Shown: positions 31,221 to 40,175, counted from the first letter of the stretch. The stretch is DNA of 45,932 bases from an uncultured Methanomicrobiales archaeon (GCA_937892275.1 CALAVG010000223.1:1-45932), one strand, 5' to 3'. A program made the numbers and translations. The notes: generated by a model not told the origin, from the sequence alone.

Positions 31221-33128
31221 TTAGTCCGTGGAGTACTTCAGCGACGGACAGGTGCACAGGCACCTCTGGCACGAGATACATTTTGAGGGATCCATCTCGA
31301 CCTTCTCATCCACCAACGTGAGAGCACCTGTCGGACATCTGGTGGAGCACTGTCTGCATCCGCAGCATTCCTCCGATTTGATGAGGATTTCGAACACCTT
31401 GCGGATGAATCTCTTTACCTCCTTGAGGTCCTCTCCTTTCGAGATTATCGCACCTTCTGAATAGACTGTGAGGTCACCGATCGCTAGGTATGAATCCTCC
31501 TCCAGCTCGGTCTTCTTGCCTAGTATCTTCGAGAACCCATGGAGCCTATTGACATCCACAGGACGAGACAATCCAGCTTCCACGCTGTATCCCAATACGC
31601 ATGGGGAGAATCCTTCCTGCATCTTCAGCTTCAGGGGCTGCCTCACCGGAGGCAGGGTGCGCTTTGTGAGTTCCTCGTAGCTCTTTCCGCAGAGGGGGGC
31701 AATCTCATTATACACGCCCATCGGAAGCTGTCTGAATCTCCAGAGGTGGAACTTCATCCACTCCTCCGGCATGCCTCTGGATTTACCATATTCCTCGATG
31801 GCATCGTACCATCTCTGGAACTTCTCGCTGGTGCCCTTGTTCATCTCGATCTCGGCGAGGGACATGAACGGACAAAGCATGCATCCGATACGGGGCATGT
31901 GCTGCTCGTACTTCGGGTTGAACGGCTGCTTCCTCATCAGAATGTATAACCAGACGTGCAATGCATTCCAATCCTGGATGGGTGCGACGGCGACCTGGTT
32001 GGGGATCCACTGGTTCTTGAATACCTTCCCGTTGCGCATCCTGTTCTTTGATTCGTATCTGCGCTGTCCCACGAACTGGACGGAACCGTTGGGGAAGATG
32101 TCGGATTCCGCTGCGGCTATGGCGCTGAGCTTGTTGGTCTTACAGCACCATCTGTACCCTTCCGCCGGGGGACCGAACACCTTCATGTTCTTCAGGAAGC
32201 TCTCGAAGGATGCCTCGGTGACGTAGAGTTTCATTCCGCTACTCTTCACATAGGACTTGACGAATTCCACGGTCTCGGGGTATTCTAGGCCGGTGTCGGC
32301 GAAGATGACGTTTGTCTTTATCTTGGCATCCATGAACAGCATCAGCACGGCCTGACTGTCCTTACCGCCGGAGAACGAGACACCCATAGGGAGTTTGGGG
32401 TATTCCTTCTTAATCTTCTTTATCTCGGCTATGGCATCGGCGACCATCTTCTCCATCATGGGTTTGTTCCAGCGGATTGTCTGTTCCCAGTTCACGGATT
32501 TATCGTAGTTGAGGTGGCCTTTGTTGGTCTCCTTCACCCTTACGGCCATACCGCGTTCGGCGGTCTGGATCTCAGAAGGCGACATGCATAGGGCACCGCA
32601 GCTGACGAGTTCTCCCTTGTCCGATAGTATCGCAACCTTGTCCCCTGCCTGCGAATCCGGATCGCATTCCTTCACGCCTTTCACGAGGAGGTTCTTGGTC
32701 CTCTTCATCATGAATAGTCCGCTGTGGTTGGCGATCATCTTGTGCCTCTGCAGGTGTGGGATGACCTTCCTGAATCCGGCGATGTCCAGCGTGAGATGCC
32801 ATTTCATGTCGTACTCGAATCTCATGGTTCCGATGACGCATCCGTCGATCACGATCTCGACGCTGTTGGCCCCACGGGAATTATCATTGAGGATGACGAC
32901 GCGGTCATCTGGGATCAGATCACGTCCGCATCCCTTCCCGTATTCCTCATCTGCGAGTCCGCGTATGAGTTCCACATCACTTTTGAAGGCGGGCCTCAGG
33001 TCCCACGGTGAGGAGACGGGGACTGGCTCGGCGGGGGATTTGCATTTGGGGCAGGTCTTGACACTGACGACAGGCATGTTGCAGCCGTAACACCAATTCA
33101 GACAGTTCTTTCCAAGCACGATGGCCAT
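31221..33128 (-). CDS. PAPS reductase-family PP-loop protein with zinc ribbon, PUA and two [4Fe-4S] motifs (paralogue A)
   Basis: A 635-residue multidomain protein. N-terminal zinc ribbon CYGC...CPKC (~13-33); then an alpha/beta part; a PUA-like RNA-binding domain (~165-215, QAGDKVAILSDKGELVSCGA); the PP-loop VSFSGGKDSQ (~252-261) that activates a substrate with ATP; RWCCK (~330); a cysteine pair in IGCMLCPF; and a C-terminal ferredoxin domain with C-x2-C-x2-C-x3-C twice (CCGCRQCSTRCP, CISCQRCLCTCP). The ECGLH of true APS/PAPS reductases is missing. PUA plus PP-loop suggests RNA sulfuration, but no substrate is known. The start at 33128 is taken because the long upstream extension overlaps the divergent gene and has no domain content. 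Confidence 0.85.
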   Translation of the reverse strand: MAIVLGKNCLNWCYGCNMPVVSVKTCPKCKSPAEPVPVSSPWDLRPAFKSDVELIRGLADEEYGKGCGRDLIPDDRVVILNDNSRGANSVEIVIDGCVIGTMRFEYDMKWHLTLDIAGFRKVIPHLQRHKMIANHSGLFMMKRTKNLLVKGVKECDPDSQAGDKVAILSDKGELVSCGALCMSPSEIQTAERGMAVRVKETNKGHLNYDKSVNWEQTIRWNKPMMEKMVADAIAEIKKIKKEYPKLPMGVSFSGGKDSQAVLMLFMDAKIKTNVIFADTGLEYPETVEFVKSYVKSSGMKLYVTEASFESFLKNMKVFGPPAEGYRWCCKTNKLSAIAAAESDIFPNGSVQFVGQRRYESKNRMRNGKVFKNQWIPNQVAVAPIQDWNALHVWLYILMRKQPFNPKYEQHMPRIGCMLCPFMSLAEIEMNKGTSEKFQRWYDAIEEYGKSRGMPEEWMKFHLWRFRQLPMGVYNEIAPLCGKSYEELTKRTLPPVRQPLKLKMQEGFSPCVLGYSVEAGLSRPVDVNRLHGFSKILGKKTELEEDSYLAIGDLTVYSEGAIISKGEDLKEVKRFIRKVFEILIKSEECCGCRQCSTRCPTGALTLVDEKVEMDPSKCISCQRCLCTCPSLKYSTD

Positions 33129-33225
33129 GACGGCGCGTAATTCATCATAGGATATGGATGTTTCAGTTGGATGGTCATCGATTGTGCATTTGTCTCGCCC
33201 CTGTGAATTACGGGCGGATAATCCG

Positions 33226-33236
33226 ATTATATATGG
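33226..33236 (+). promoter_or_regulatory. TATA box between the divergent PP-loop paralogues
   Basis: ATTATATATGG, centred 26 bases before the rightward ATG (leaderless there). It is nearly symmetric and could work leftward too, leaving about 70 nt of leader. CGCCC at 33196 and GGGCG at 33212 form an inverted repeat beside it that may bind a common regulator. Confidence 0.45.
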
Positions 33237-33255
33237 ACTTGAAGATACGGTCAGT

Positions 33256-35088
33256 ATGAGGCCCTTAGGCATAGCCGTCCTATGTTGGTGTCGCGGATGC
33301 AACCTCGCTGTCCTGGATTCGAAAAGATGCCCCAGGTGCGGAGGTGAGACGTACAGAATCGAATACAATTTCGATATCCGCCCGGCGTTCCAATATGACA
33401 GGGATCGTCTCAGAAGGACGGTGGACTGGCAGTACGGGGAAGGTGTGTTCGATCGTCTGGTGCCCGATGACCGTCTGATCCTTTTCGGTATCGAGTTCAA
33501 GGAAGATGTCTCGTACAGGGTGATCTGCGACGGATATGTGCTGGGGGATCTGGATGCCGATGATGGGGTCTGGAGGTTCTTCCCGACGCAGAGGGCGGCA
33601 TCGCTCATGGCCGGTGTCGTTTCTAAGAGACTGGTAACGGTGACTTCCCGTGGTCAGTCCATGGCTGTCAGGATGCATTATGTCCCCGGAGAGGTGATCA
33701 GGGATCCCGATCCGGAGATCAGGAAAGGTGACATGGTGTTCATCAGGAACGGGTCCGGGGCCGTTAGGTGCTGCGGAAGGGCCATGACGGATTCGGATGG
33801 ACTCGGGAACGCCAAGTTCGCAGTGAAGAACGCTGTCATCCTGAACGGGGACCTGAGCGTACCAGGCAAAGGATACACATGGGAAGAGACCGTCAGATTG
33901 AACAAGAAGAACATCGACGCCGTAGTTAAGAGACCTGCGGATTATGTCAAAGATGTCTTGAACAGGCACAAGGGCATGGCCTGTACGGTATCCCTATCGG
34001 GAGGCAAGGACAGTCTGGCCACTCTCCTGGTGGTTCTGAAGGCAGGTGTCAAGCCTAAGATAATCTATGCCGAGACGCATATGGATTGCGGGTCCGCGCC
34101 GTTGGTCAAGAGCATAGCGAAGAGGTATGGGCTGGAGATCGTATCATGTGGGATCCCGGAGGATGTCCTTTACAGGAACATAGAGCGTTTGGGACCTCCT
34201 TCGATAGATTACAGATGGTGCTGCAAGATCCATCAGCTCTCACAATTCCAGATACTGGCATTGACGATCGGGGGCCAGAATCTCTCGTTCGTCGGTCAGC
34301 GCAGATATGAAGGTACCAAGAGGATGCAGAACGGAAGAGAATGGATAAACCAATCCTCGCCGAGTCAGACATGCGCATCCCCAATACAGGAATGGAACGC
34401 TCTGCATGTCTGGATGTTCCTGACAGCAGAGGATGCACCTTACAACAGATTGTATGAGCACGGTTTCGACCGCATAGGCTGCTATTGGTGTCCGGTGGAG
34501 ACACCGACACAGCTCGCTGAGGCCCAGTGGGAGGATCCTGTCGCGATCCGGTGGAAAGAAAGTATCGACAGGTACGGTAAGGAGAAGGATATGCCGCAGG
34601 TGTGGCATGATAAGATGCTCTGGAGATATCGCAAAATCTCTGGAGAGATGCCTGGTGTCGATCCGGAGGTCCTGAAGGACATCGAGAATAAACAGCGTAT
34701 TTCCACCTACAGAGCTATGGTCTCAGGTGATTCAGTCTCCTTCGGAAGGGCTTTCGACCCTTCAGAGCTCCTGCCTCTCCTACCGATAATCAGCAGGCAG
34801 GGTCATATGGATGGGGATTGTCTGGTCACCGGCGATCTCCGCATATCGCCCGACGGGCATGCTATTCCGACCGAAGGTGCGGACAAGGATCTTAAGAGAT
34901 CGGCCGATGATATCCTGAACCTCTCATTTATGGCGACGTTCTGTTTGGAGTGCACTCTATGTACCTATCAATGCCGGAGTTCCGCTCTGACGTTCAAAGA
35001 TGGGAGGATCCATCTGAATGCATCCAGGTGTAATGGATGTCGTGATTGTATGAAGGTCTGTCCGTCCATTCACATACTGCATAACTGA
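33256..35088 (+). CDS. PAPS reductase-family PP-loop protein with zinc ribbon, PUA and two [4Fe-4S] motifs (paralogue B)
   Basis: A 610-residue relative of the divergent neighbour with the same domain order: zinc ribbon CRGC...CPRC (~13-31), PUA-like segment (~155-205, RKGDMVFIRNGSGAVRCCGRA), PP-loop VSLSGGKDSL (~243-252), YRWCCKIH (~318), VGQRRYEGTKRM, a cysteine pair in IGCYWCPVE (~409), and CLECTLCTYQC plus CNGCRDCMKVCP at the C-terminus. The two proteins share long stretches (GQRRYE, PIQ-WNALHVW) but are clearly diverged, so they may act on different substrates or form a heteromer. Start at 33256 fits the TATA spacing; an in-frame ATG at 33154 lies inside the neighbour's region. Confidence 0.85.
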   Translation: MRPLGIAVLCWCRGCNLAVLDSKRCPRCGGETYRIEYNFDIRPAFQYDRDRLRRTVDWQYGEGVFDRLVPDDRLILFGIEFKEDVSYRVICDGYVLGDLDADDGVWRFFPTQRAASLMAGVVSKRLVTVTSRGQSMAVRMHYVPGEVIRDPDPEIRKGDMVFIRNGSGAVRCCGRAMTDSDGLGNAKFAVKNAVILNGDLSVPGKGYTWEETVRLNKKNIDAVVKRPADYVKDVLNRHKGMACTVSLSGGKDSLATLLVVLKAGVKPKIIYAETHMDCGSAPLVKSIAKRYGLEIVSCGIPEDVLYRNIERLGPPSIDYRWCCKIHQLSQFQILALTIGGQNLSFVGQRRYEGTKRMQNGREWINQSSPSQTCASPIQEWNALHVWMFLTAEDAPYNRLYEHGFDRIGCYWCPVETPTQLAEAQWEDPVAIRWKESIDRYGKEKDMPQVWHDKMLWRYRKISGEMPGVDPEVLKDIENKQRISTYRAMVSGDSVSFGRAFDPSELLPLLPIISRQGHMDGDCLVTGDLRISPDGHAIPTEGADKDLKRSADDILNLSFMATFCLECTLCTYQCRSSALTFKDGRIHLNASRCNGCRDCMKVCPSIHILHN

Positions 35089-35159
35089 ATAATTTCATCA
35101 AACATGCAATTTGGGTACCAGATCCGTTTCTGAATTGTAGTGAGAATGATTCTGGATGA

Positions 35160-35180
35160 ACGGAGGGGATGTCCCTCCGT
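35160..35180 (+). terminator. Hairpin after paralogue B
   Basis: ACGGAGGG-GATGT-CCCTCCGT, eight perfect pairs, about 70 bases after the stop. Confidence 0.5.
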
Positions 35181-35308
35181 CCAACCACCGCTGTTGCGAC
35201 CGAAAAGACTGCGTGAGCAGTCTGCTGAACAGGCAGTGAGGCATCGCTGCCTACGCCATGACGGCGTGTACTTGCCCTGTTCGGCCGCATTACGCGAGGC
35301 ACAACCGA

Positions 35309-35323
35309 GCGGGATGAACCGCG
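35309..35323 (+). repeat. Repeat motif copy 1
   Basis: GCGGGATGAACCGCG: stem GCGG/CCGC, loop GATGAA, preceded by CCGA. The upstream GGCA..TGCC hairpin of other copies is not present here. Confidence 0.65.
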
Positions 35324-35369
35324 GGCGCACAAGGAACGGGTTGAACCGTTTCCCCTCAAAGAGCAGTAT

Positions 35370-35398
35370 GGCATCGCTGCCAAGCGGGATGAACCGCG
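35370..35398 (+). repeat. Repeat motif copy 2
   Basis: Two hairpins: GGCA-TCGC-TGCC (35370-35381) then AA and GCGGGATGAACCGCG (35384-35398). Confidence 0.7.
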
Positions 35399-35475
35399 TA
35401 CTGACTGTTGTGCTCGTACCTCGCGGGTACTGGGGAGCTCGCATGAGCGCGTGAGCGCACCAGGAGAGGGGCGAG

Positions 35476-35504
35476 GGCATTACTGCCGAGCGGGATGAAC
35501 CGCG
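35476..35504 (+). repeat. Repeat motif copy 3
   Basis: GGCA-TTAC-TGCC (35476-35487), then GA and GCGGGATGAACCGCG (35490-35504). Loop bases differ from copy 2 while the stem is kept. Confidence 0.7.
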
Positions 35505-35603
35505 GATCGCCCCTATGCGGGCACCTTTACGTATGTAGAACGGCGCCGTGGGGCGTCGCTCCTCGTAACGATGGCACCATGTGGTGCTGGTCGAGGAAAG
35601 GTG

Positions 35604-35632
35604 GGCATCACTGCCAAGCGGGATGAACCGCG
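35604..35632 (+). repeat. Repeat motif copy 4
   Basis: GGCA-TCAC-TGCC (35604-35615), then AA and GCGGGATGAACCGCG (35618-35632). Confidence 0.7.
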
Positions 35633-35865
35633 AACCCCTCCTCGCTACGTACATACGTGCGTACCGTGCGGTAGCCCGGCTTGCGCTGGACTACTTGTCA
35701 AATCTCCGACCCGTAAGGGACGGTCGAAACACGCTCTTTGCAGATTATGTTACATATTTGACGAACCTCATTTGGCGTTCTTTGTATTTAATAGCTCTGA
35801 TTTTATGTCAGAAAATGTAGAAATCGTTGGAAAAGTACCGTTTTTTATATAGTTTTTATAAAGAA

Positions 35866-35886
35866 AGGGCCCGCCTGGCGGACCCT
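35866..35886 (-). terminator. Hairpin after the leftward MFS gene
   Basis: AGGG and CCGC pair with GCGG and CCCT around CTG with one mismatch; leftward it is followed by TTCTTTATAAAAAC. Confidence 0.5.
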
Positions 35887-35894
35887 GTTTAATA

Positions 35895-37373
35895 TCACTC
35901 ATCGCAGCGGTTCTCGATGTCGAATTTCTTCAGAGAGTACGCTACGATTGCGAGAATCGCGGTGACCACGGCCATGATTAGAACGGTGACGGTGAATCCG
36001 TCGTTGAGGGCGCTGCTCATGTACTGTAGGTCGTTGGCGATGTGCACTCCGATATCTGCGAGGATGCTCTTGGAAGCGGACAGGTCGATGATTTCAGATA
36101 CATATCCTCCCTGCACGACCTCCTTGATGTACGCCCCTACAACCGCGTTACCGGCAAGGATACCGATCATACGGACCGCCATCAGGTTACCGGTGTGCTG
36201 TCCCATGTCCTTCTTTGGTGTGATGCTCTGCAGGGAGATGATCAGTTCCGTGACGATCATTCCAAGACCAGCTCCGAACACGAACAGGCAGAGAGCGAAG
36301 AAGAACGTGCTCTCGGATGCGAGGAAGTGCGTCATGACCAACGAAATGGTGACGACTACGGCTCCCACCGTGACCCAAGGTCTGATGCCTGTCTTCATAA
36401 CAAGCTTGCATCCCAGCAGGGACGGTACTGCGGCTCCGATGATCATAATCAGGAAGTTCAGACTCGCCATGTAGATGTCGAATTCATAGTAGGTCAGATA
36501 GACCTTGAAGTAGTACTGGATCAGTCCGAGTCCGCACATGCTGAACAGGAACATCAGTACGATGATCTTCTTCTCGAAGGTCGTGATGCCCATCGGGATC
36601 AGCGGGTCATCGGACCTCTTCGACTGCCAGAAGACCAGTGCAAGCAATACGATGATCACTGCCACAACTATGGCTGATTCAACGCTGAGGAGCTTATAAT
36701 CCACGTTGACCGACTGGGTGTAGAATGCCGCTACTCCGAACAGGAGCGTGACCAGGACTGTGTTGGTCCAGTCCAGGGGCCTTCCCGAACCTTCCTGCGC
36801 CGGAAGGAACTTCCATGCCATCAGGAGTCCGAGCATCATGACCAGAGCGAGCACGATGAATCCTGCCCTCCAGTTGAATGTGGAGGTGAAGAAGTATCCG
36901 ATGGCCGCTGCGAACAGGGAACCGAATGCGAAGGATGCCGTCATGAGCTCATGGCCCTGGTTCCTCTTGTCCGCTTCATAGTACTTTCCGACTGCGGAGA
37001 ACGCGAGACCGAGCACGAGACCTCCTCCGATACCCTCGATGAACCTGAAGGCTATGAGCATCTCCACGTTGAGGGATACGATCGAGAGAATGGATCCGAG
37101 GATGAAGATCAAGGGTCCGAAGATGAGCACCTTCTTGACACCATAAAGATCCACGAGTTTCGCTCCAATGGGCATCATTGCGATCTCGCTGATGATGTAT
37201 GCGGGGATGATACGGACCATGTTGTCCGATTCCGGAAGGTCCGCTACGCTCCATGAGATACCGAACCTCATGAGCATCCATCCCATCGCCGCTGCGAAGA
37301 CGCATGCCGCTATTCCCCACATGGCGATGGCACGGTTCCTCTCCTCGACTGTCATGTTCTTGAGGTCGATCAT
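35895..37373 (-). CDS. MFS transporter, 14-helix type
   Basis: A 492-residue transporter of the DHA2-like group. MIGAKLVDLYGVKKVL-type motif A (IGAKLVDLYGVKK, ~73-85) is present but altered from the usual GxLaDrxGrkr; RFIEGIGGGLVLGLAFSAVG is motif B, and the motif C region (ASFAFGSLFAAAIGYFFTST) is degenerate. Its ATG overlaps the stop of the upstream secreted-protein gene (ATGA), so the two are translated together. A role in export of a compound handled with that protein is inference. The start at 37373 is set by this overlap; a longer frame would run into the neighbour. Confidence 0.85.
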   Translation of the reverse strand: MIDLKNMTVEERNRAIAMWGIAACVFAAAMGWMLMRFGISWSVADLPESDNMVRIIPAYIISEIAMMPIGAKLVDLYGVKKVLIFGPLIFILGSILSIVSLNVEMLIAFRFIEGIGGGLVLGLAFSAVGKYYEADKRNQGHELMTASFAFGSLFAAAIGYFFTSTFNWRAGFIVLALVMMLGLLMAWKFLPAQEGSGRPLDWTNTVLVTLLFGVAAFYTQSVNVDYKLLSVESAIVVAVIIVLLALVFWQSKRSDDPLIPMGITTFEKKIIVLMFLFSMCGLGLIQYYFKVYLTYYEFDIYMASLNFLIMIIGAAVPSLLGCKLVMKTGIRPWVTVGAVVVTISLVMTHFLASESTFFFALCLFVFGAGLGMIVTELIISLQSITPKKDMGQHTGNLMAVRMIGILAGNAVVGAYIKEVVQGGYVSEIIDLSASKSILADIGVHIANDLQYMSSALNDGFTVTVLIMAVVTAILAIVAYSLKKFDIENRCDE

Positions 37374-38740
37374 ATCCTCCCCCTCCACATGAGTGCTGCG
37401 ACCACGACAGCGAGGATCGCTATGATTATGGCGGTGACAAGGTACACCATCGGGAGTTCGAACTTGTAGTCCTCGTTCCATTTGTTGTACTCGTCGACCA
37501 TGTTCTGGATGTCGTAGATGTCCTTCTGCTTCTCCGGGTTGTCGTTTATGTCCTCCACGTCGAAGGATTCCCATCCGAGGATGCCTATGGCGATATCGAT
37601 GATGAACCTCGCTTCCTCGCTCAGGATGCTCTCGGGTATGAGGTCGAGGATGTCCGATGTCGTGATCCTGTATCCCGCCATTGGCAGGTTGATCACGGTG
37701 GAACCACCGTCGCGGGCGATCTTGATGATGACGTACTTGTCACCGTGTTCGTCGGTGAAATTGTTGATCTCCGCATTCGCTACGAAAGTGATGTCGGGGA
37801 TGGGGTTGCTCGTCAGAGACTCTATGGTCTTGAAGAGGTCGAGCTTCTTGTCCGAGGAACTGATGATATCAATCAGCAGTTCGACCATGGGGCTGTTGAC
37901 CTTCCCTTCCATCTGGCTGCTGATGAGTTCCCAGACTCCGTCGACCATGTCCTTGGACACAACGGCTTTCACAACGGATTCGGTGATGACAGGTTCCGAT
38001 TTCCAGGTCCCCTCTCCGAGGACCTTGAGATCATCTACTGTGAGCTGAATCTGGAAGTCCGCGTACATGTTGCTGTAGTCGTTGGATTCGTCGTATGTTA
38101 TGGTTATGCTCCTGATGTTCCCGTCGTCGTCCACATCCAGATCGATGGTGAAATCTCCGGCGTTGCTCAATGCTATGGAGGGGCAGATCGAGATGAGCAC
38201 TTCCTCCACCTCTCCGGATCCCGCATCTATGGATGTCTCGATGGTAACGTCGAGGGTCATCGCGGATTCTACGGTGGAGTTGATCGTATGCTGTTCTGTG
38301 GATTCTGTGGTGAAAAGTCTCTTGATGAAATCGGTGCCGCTCTCCCCTTCTTTGGGTTCGTAGGTACCTGCTGCGGGGAACTTGCCTTCGGAGGTGATGA
38401 AGCTCGACAGGACGATGTATCCGGATAGTCTGTCCGTGATGAAGAACATGCCTCCGTTCTGTTCGATGTCCCTCGACAGTGCGAAGTTTGATTCGAGTAA
38501 TGGTTCGCAGTCGATATCGTGTGCGATGAATTCCTTGGCCAGACTCCTGAGGAGCTCTTTCATGTCCATACCGGTGACCTCGATGAGGAATTCGTTGATC
38601 TCGTCGTAGGTGATACCGAACGTTGTTCCGTATCTGTCGGGTGCGTCGTCGCCGTCCGCTTGCGTAGCTAAAGGTACTGCGGAAAGAAGGACAACGGCGA
38701 CCACTGCGAGTGCGATGATCGTTCTCTTTCTATAATCCAT
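37370..38740 (-). CDS. Secreted, C-terminally anchored protein of unknown function
   Basis: A 456-residue protein I do not recognise. It has a signal peptide (RKRTIIALAVVAVVLLSAVPLATQA, partly, residues ~4-28), an acidic beta-rich exterior part with repeated V-x-D-x-T patterns (SAMTLDVTIETSIDAGSGE, FTIDLDVDDDGNIRSITITY), and one C-terminal membrane helix (VYLVTAIIIAILAVVVAALM) ending in a short RGRI tail. The ATG at 38740 lies about 25 bases after a TTTAATTA box (leaderless); a frame from 38755 adds five residues. Translational overlap with the MFS gene suggests a joint role, for instance an extracellular subunit of that exporter. Confidence 0.7.
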   Translation of the reverse strand: MDYRKRTIIALAVVAVVLLSAVPLATQADGDDAPDRYGTTFGITYDEINEFLIEVTGMDMKELLRSLAKEFIAHDIDCEPLLESNFALSRDIEQNGGMFFITDRLSGYIVLSSFITSEGKFPAAGTYEPKEGESGTDFIKRLFTTESTEQHTINSTVESAMTLDVTIETSIDAGSGEVEEVLISICPSIALSNAGDFTIDLDVDDDGNIRSITITYDESNDYSNMYADFQIQLTVDDLKVLGEGTWKSEPVITESVVKAVVSKDMVDGVWELISSQMEGKVNSPMVELLIDIISSSDKKLDLFKTIESLTSNPIPDITFVANAEINNFTDEHGDKYVIIKIARDGGSTVINLPMAGYRITTSDILDLIPESILSEEARFIIDIAIGILGWESFDVEDINDNPEKQKDIYDIQNMVDEYNKWNEDYKFELPMVYLVTAIIIAILAVVVAALMWRGRI

Positions 38741-38765
38741 GCGTACGCGCAACACTTACACGTAA

Positions 38766-40133
38766 TTAAACGGTGTGAGATGATTCCATCCTCTTGGACA
38801 CCTGTCTGTCGGTGTAAAGGGTGACCAGGAAGATCGTTGATGCTCCGACTATGTGTCCGAACACCAGTGCCCATCCGAAGGATGTGAGTTCCGGCTGCTG
38901 CATGGCGATCCAGAAGAAACAGATAAGGACAAAGTTCCTCCACAATGCCACGATGAGGGATCTATTAGGATGCCCCATGGCCTGCATGTATCCGGAACAT
39001 ATGGGTGTGAAGGCGAAGAACCCTATGTAGAGGCACATGACTTTCAGCATCTCCGCCATCTCAGGTCTGTTGTCCAGCATCTCTCCGGAATAGGAGAAGA
39101 TGAACAGGAACTGGTCGGGGAAGAGTTCAACGATGATGGCTAGGATTACAACGATGAGTATGCCTCTGGTAAAGGCATATCTGAACGATGCCCTCATGCG
39201 CTCCGCGTCCTTCTGACCCAATGCGGATGATGCCACGGGTATGAGGGCGGAGCCTATCGCTATGGCGGGGATGACTATGAGGTTCATCAGGTTGTCCGGG
39301 ACGGAATATACCGTGAGGGCATGGGAACCTGCTTCTGCCATCAGGACGATGTAGTTCAGGATAGCGTCCATGAAGTACATCACAGTGTACTCCAACATCT
39401 GCGGGATCCCGGCTGCAAGCAACATACGCATGCATCCGCTGTCGTAGACGATGCTCTTCCTGCGTATAGGGAGGTAGGTCTTCTTGCTGACGATCAGAAG
39501 TGTCCCTATGATGACTGATGCCACGGTAGCGATTACCGTAGCGACAGCAGCTCCCTGAAGTCCCATGTCAAGGACGTAGATTAATACCGGGTCCAGGACG
39601 ATGTTCACAATTGCCTGTACCGCCATGAGGAGCATGGAGTACTGCGTGGCTCCCTGTCCGTTGAGGATACCTGCGACGGTACCGTTGAAGATGATTAGTA
39701 TGGTGCACAGGGAGTAAGGGAGCATGTAGGTGCATGTGAGCTCCAGGATGTTGTCCCTTCCCAGTATGGAGAGGAGACCATCCTGGCCGAACACCATTAT
39801 GGGCGTCATGACCAGTCCGAAGATCAGGGAGAAGATCACTGCTTGAACCGCGGATAACGATGCGCGGTCCTTGTCGGCGGCACCGATCATCCTTGAGATC
39901 ACGGCGGATGCACCGACACCGAATCCGCTTCCCAATCCTACCAGTGTCATGTACACCGGCATGACCACGGCGATAGCTGACATAGCATCGTCCCCCAATC
40001 CGGAGCACCACGCACGGTCCGCAAGGACGTTCACCTGGGAGACCAGCAGGGAGATTATTATCGGTATCGCCATCGTTATGATGGCCTTCCTGGGGTTCCC
40101 CAGGAGTATCGATACACGCTCCTCCGCTTCCAT
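38766..40133 (-). CDS. MATE family efflux transporter
   Basis: A 455-residue, 12-helix MATE protein (NorM/DinF-like superfamily). MAIPIIISLLVSQVNVLADRAWC begins helix 1, and SAIAVVMPVYMTLVGLGSGFGVGASAVISRMIGAADKD (parts, ~50-90) is the family hallmark; a second lobe starts at AAGIPQMLEYTVMYFMDAILN. Such proteins exchange Na+ or H+ for drugs or cationic metabolites. The ATG at 40133 is 25-30 bases after CTTTAATAAC, so the message is likely leaderless; a frame from 40196 is not used. It ends in TAA close to the start of the secreted-protein gene. Confidence 0.92.
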   Translation of the reverse strand: MEAEERVSILLGNPRKAIITMAIPIIISLLVSQVNVLADRAWCSGLGDDAMSAIAVVMPVYMTLVGLGSGFGVGASAVISRMIGAADKDRASLSAVQAVIFSLIFGLVMTPIMVFGQDGLLSILGRDNILELTCTYMLPYSLCTILIIFNGTVAGILNGQGATQYSMLLMAVQAIVNIVLDPVLIYVLDMGLQGAAVATVIATVASVIIGTLLIVSKKTYLPIRRKSIVYDSGCMRMLLAAGIPQMLEYTVMYFMDAILNYIVLMAEAGSHALTVYSVPDNLMNLIVIPAIAIGSALIPVASSALGQKDAERMRASFRYAFTRGILIVVILAIIVELFPDQFLFIFSYSGEMLDNRPEMAEMLKVMCLYIGFFAFTPICSGYMQAMGHPNRSLIVALWRNFVLICFFWIAMQQPELTSFGWALVFGHIVGASTIFLVTLYTDRQVSKRMESSHTV

Positions 40134-40154
40134 GGGGGCACAATCCTGATGGTC

Positions 40155-40164
40155 GTTATTAAAG
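40155..40164 (-). promoter_or_regulatory. TATA box of the MATE gene
   Basis: Leftward CTTTAATAAC, about 27 bases before the ATG at 40133. Confidence 0.45.
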
Positions 40165-40175
40165 GTGAGTAAGGG

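Larger units (their letters stand above)
35185..35735. other. Hairpin-dense intergenic region (candidate structured RNA)
   Basis: Between the paralogue B terminator and an AT-rich stretch at 35735-35860 no frame gives a credible protein. Instead short perfect hairpins follow one another: AGACTGC-GTGA-GCAGTCT (35205-35222), GGCAGTGA-GGCA-type stem to 35251, ACGCC-ATGAC-GGCGT (35253-35267), AACGG-GTTGAA-CCGTT (~35336), GTACC-TCGCG-GGTAC (~35428), GCTC-GCAT-GAGC, GCACC-ATGT-GGTGC (~35575), ACCG-TG-CGGT, and the four-copy motif listed next. TATATAAAAAAC at 35843-35852 (leftward) could transcribe it from about 35820. Composition is GC-rich against AT-rich edges. Confidence 0.5.

Noticed and set aside
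33129..33608. N-terminal extension of PP-loop paralogue A
   Set aside because: It would overlap the start and promoter of the divergent paralogue B and has no domain content.
35309..35632. CRISPR array
   Set aside because: Four short copies with uneven spacing (75, 106, 128 bases) and structured spacers; no cas genes in the window.
35070..35654. 194-residue minus-strand frame with RFIPLGSDA repeats
   Set aside because: The peptide repeat is only the translation of the DNA hairpin motif; one copy is out of frame, codon use is abnormal and there is no ribosome binding site.
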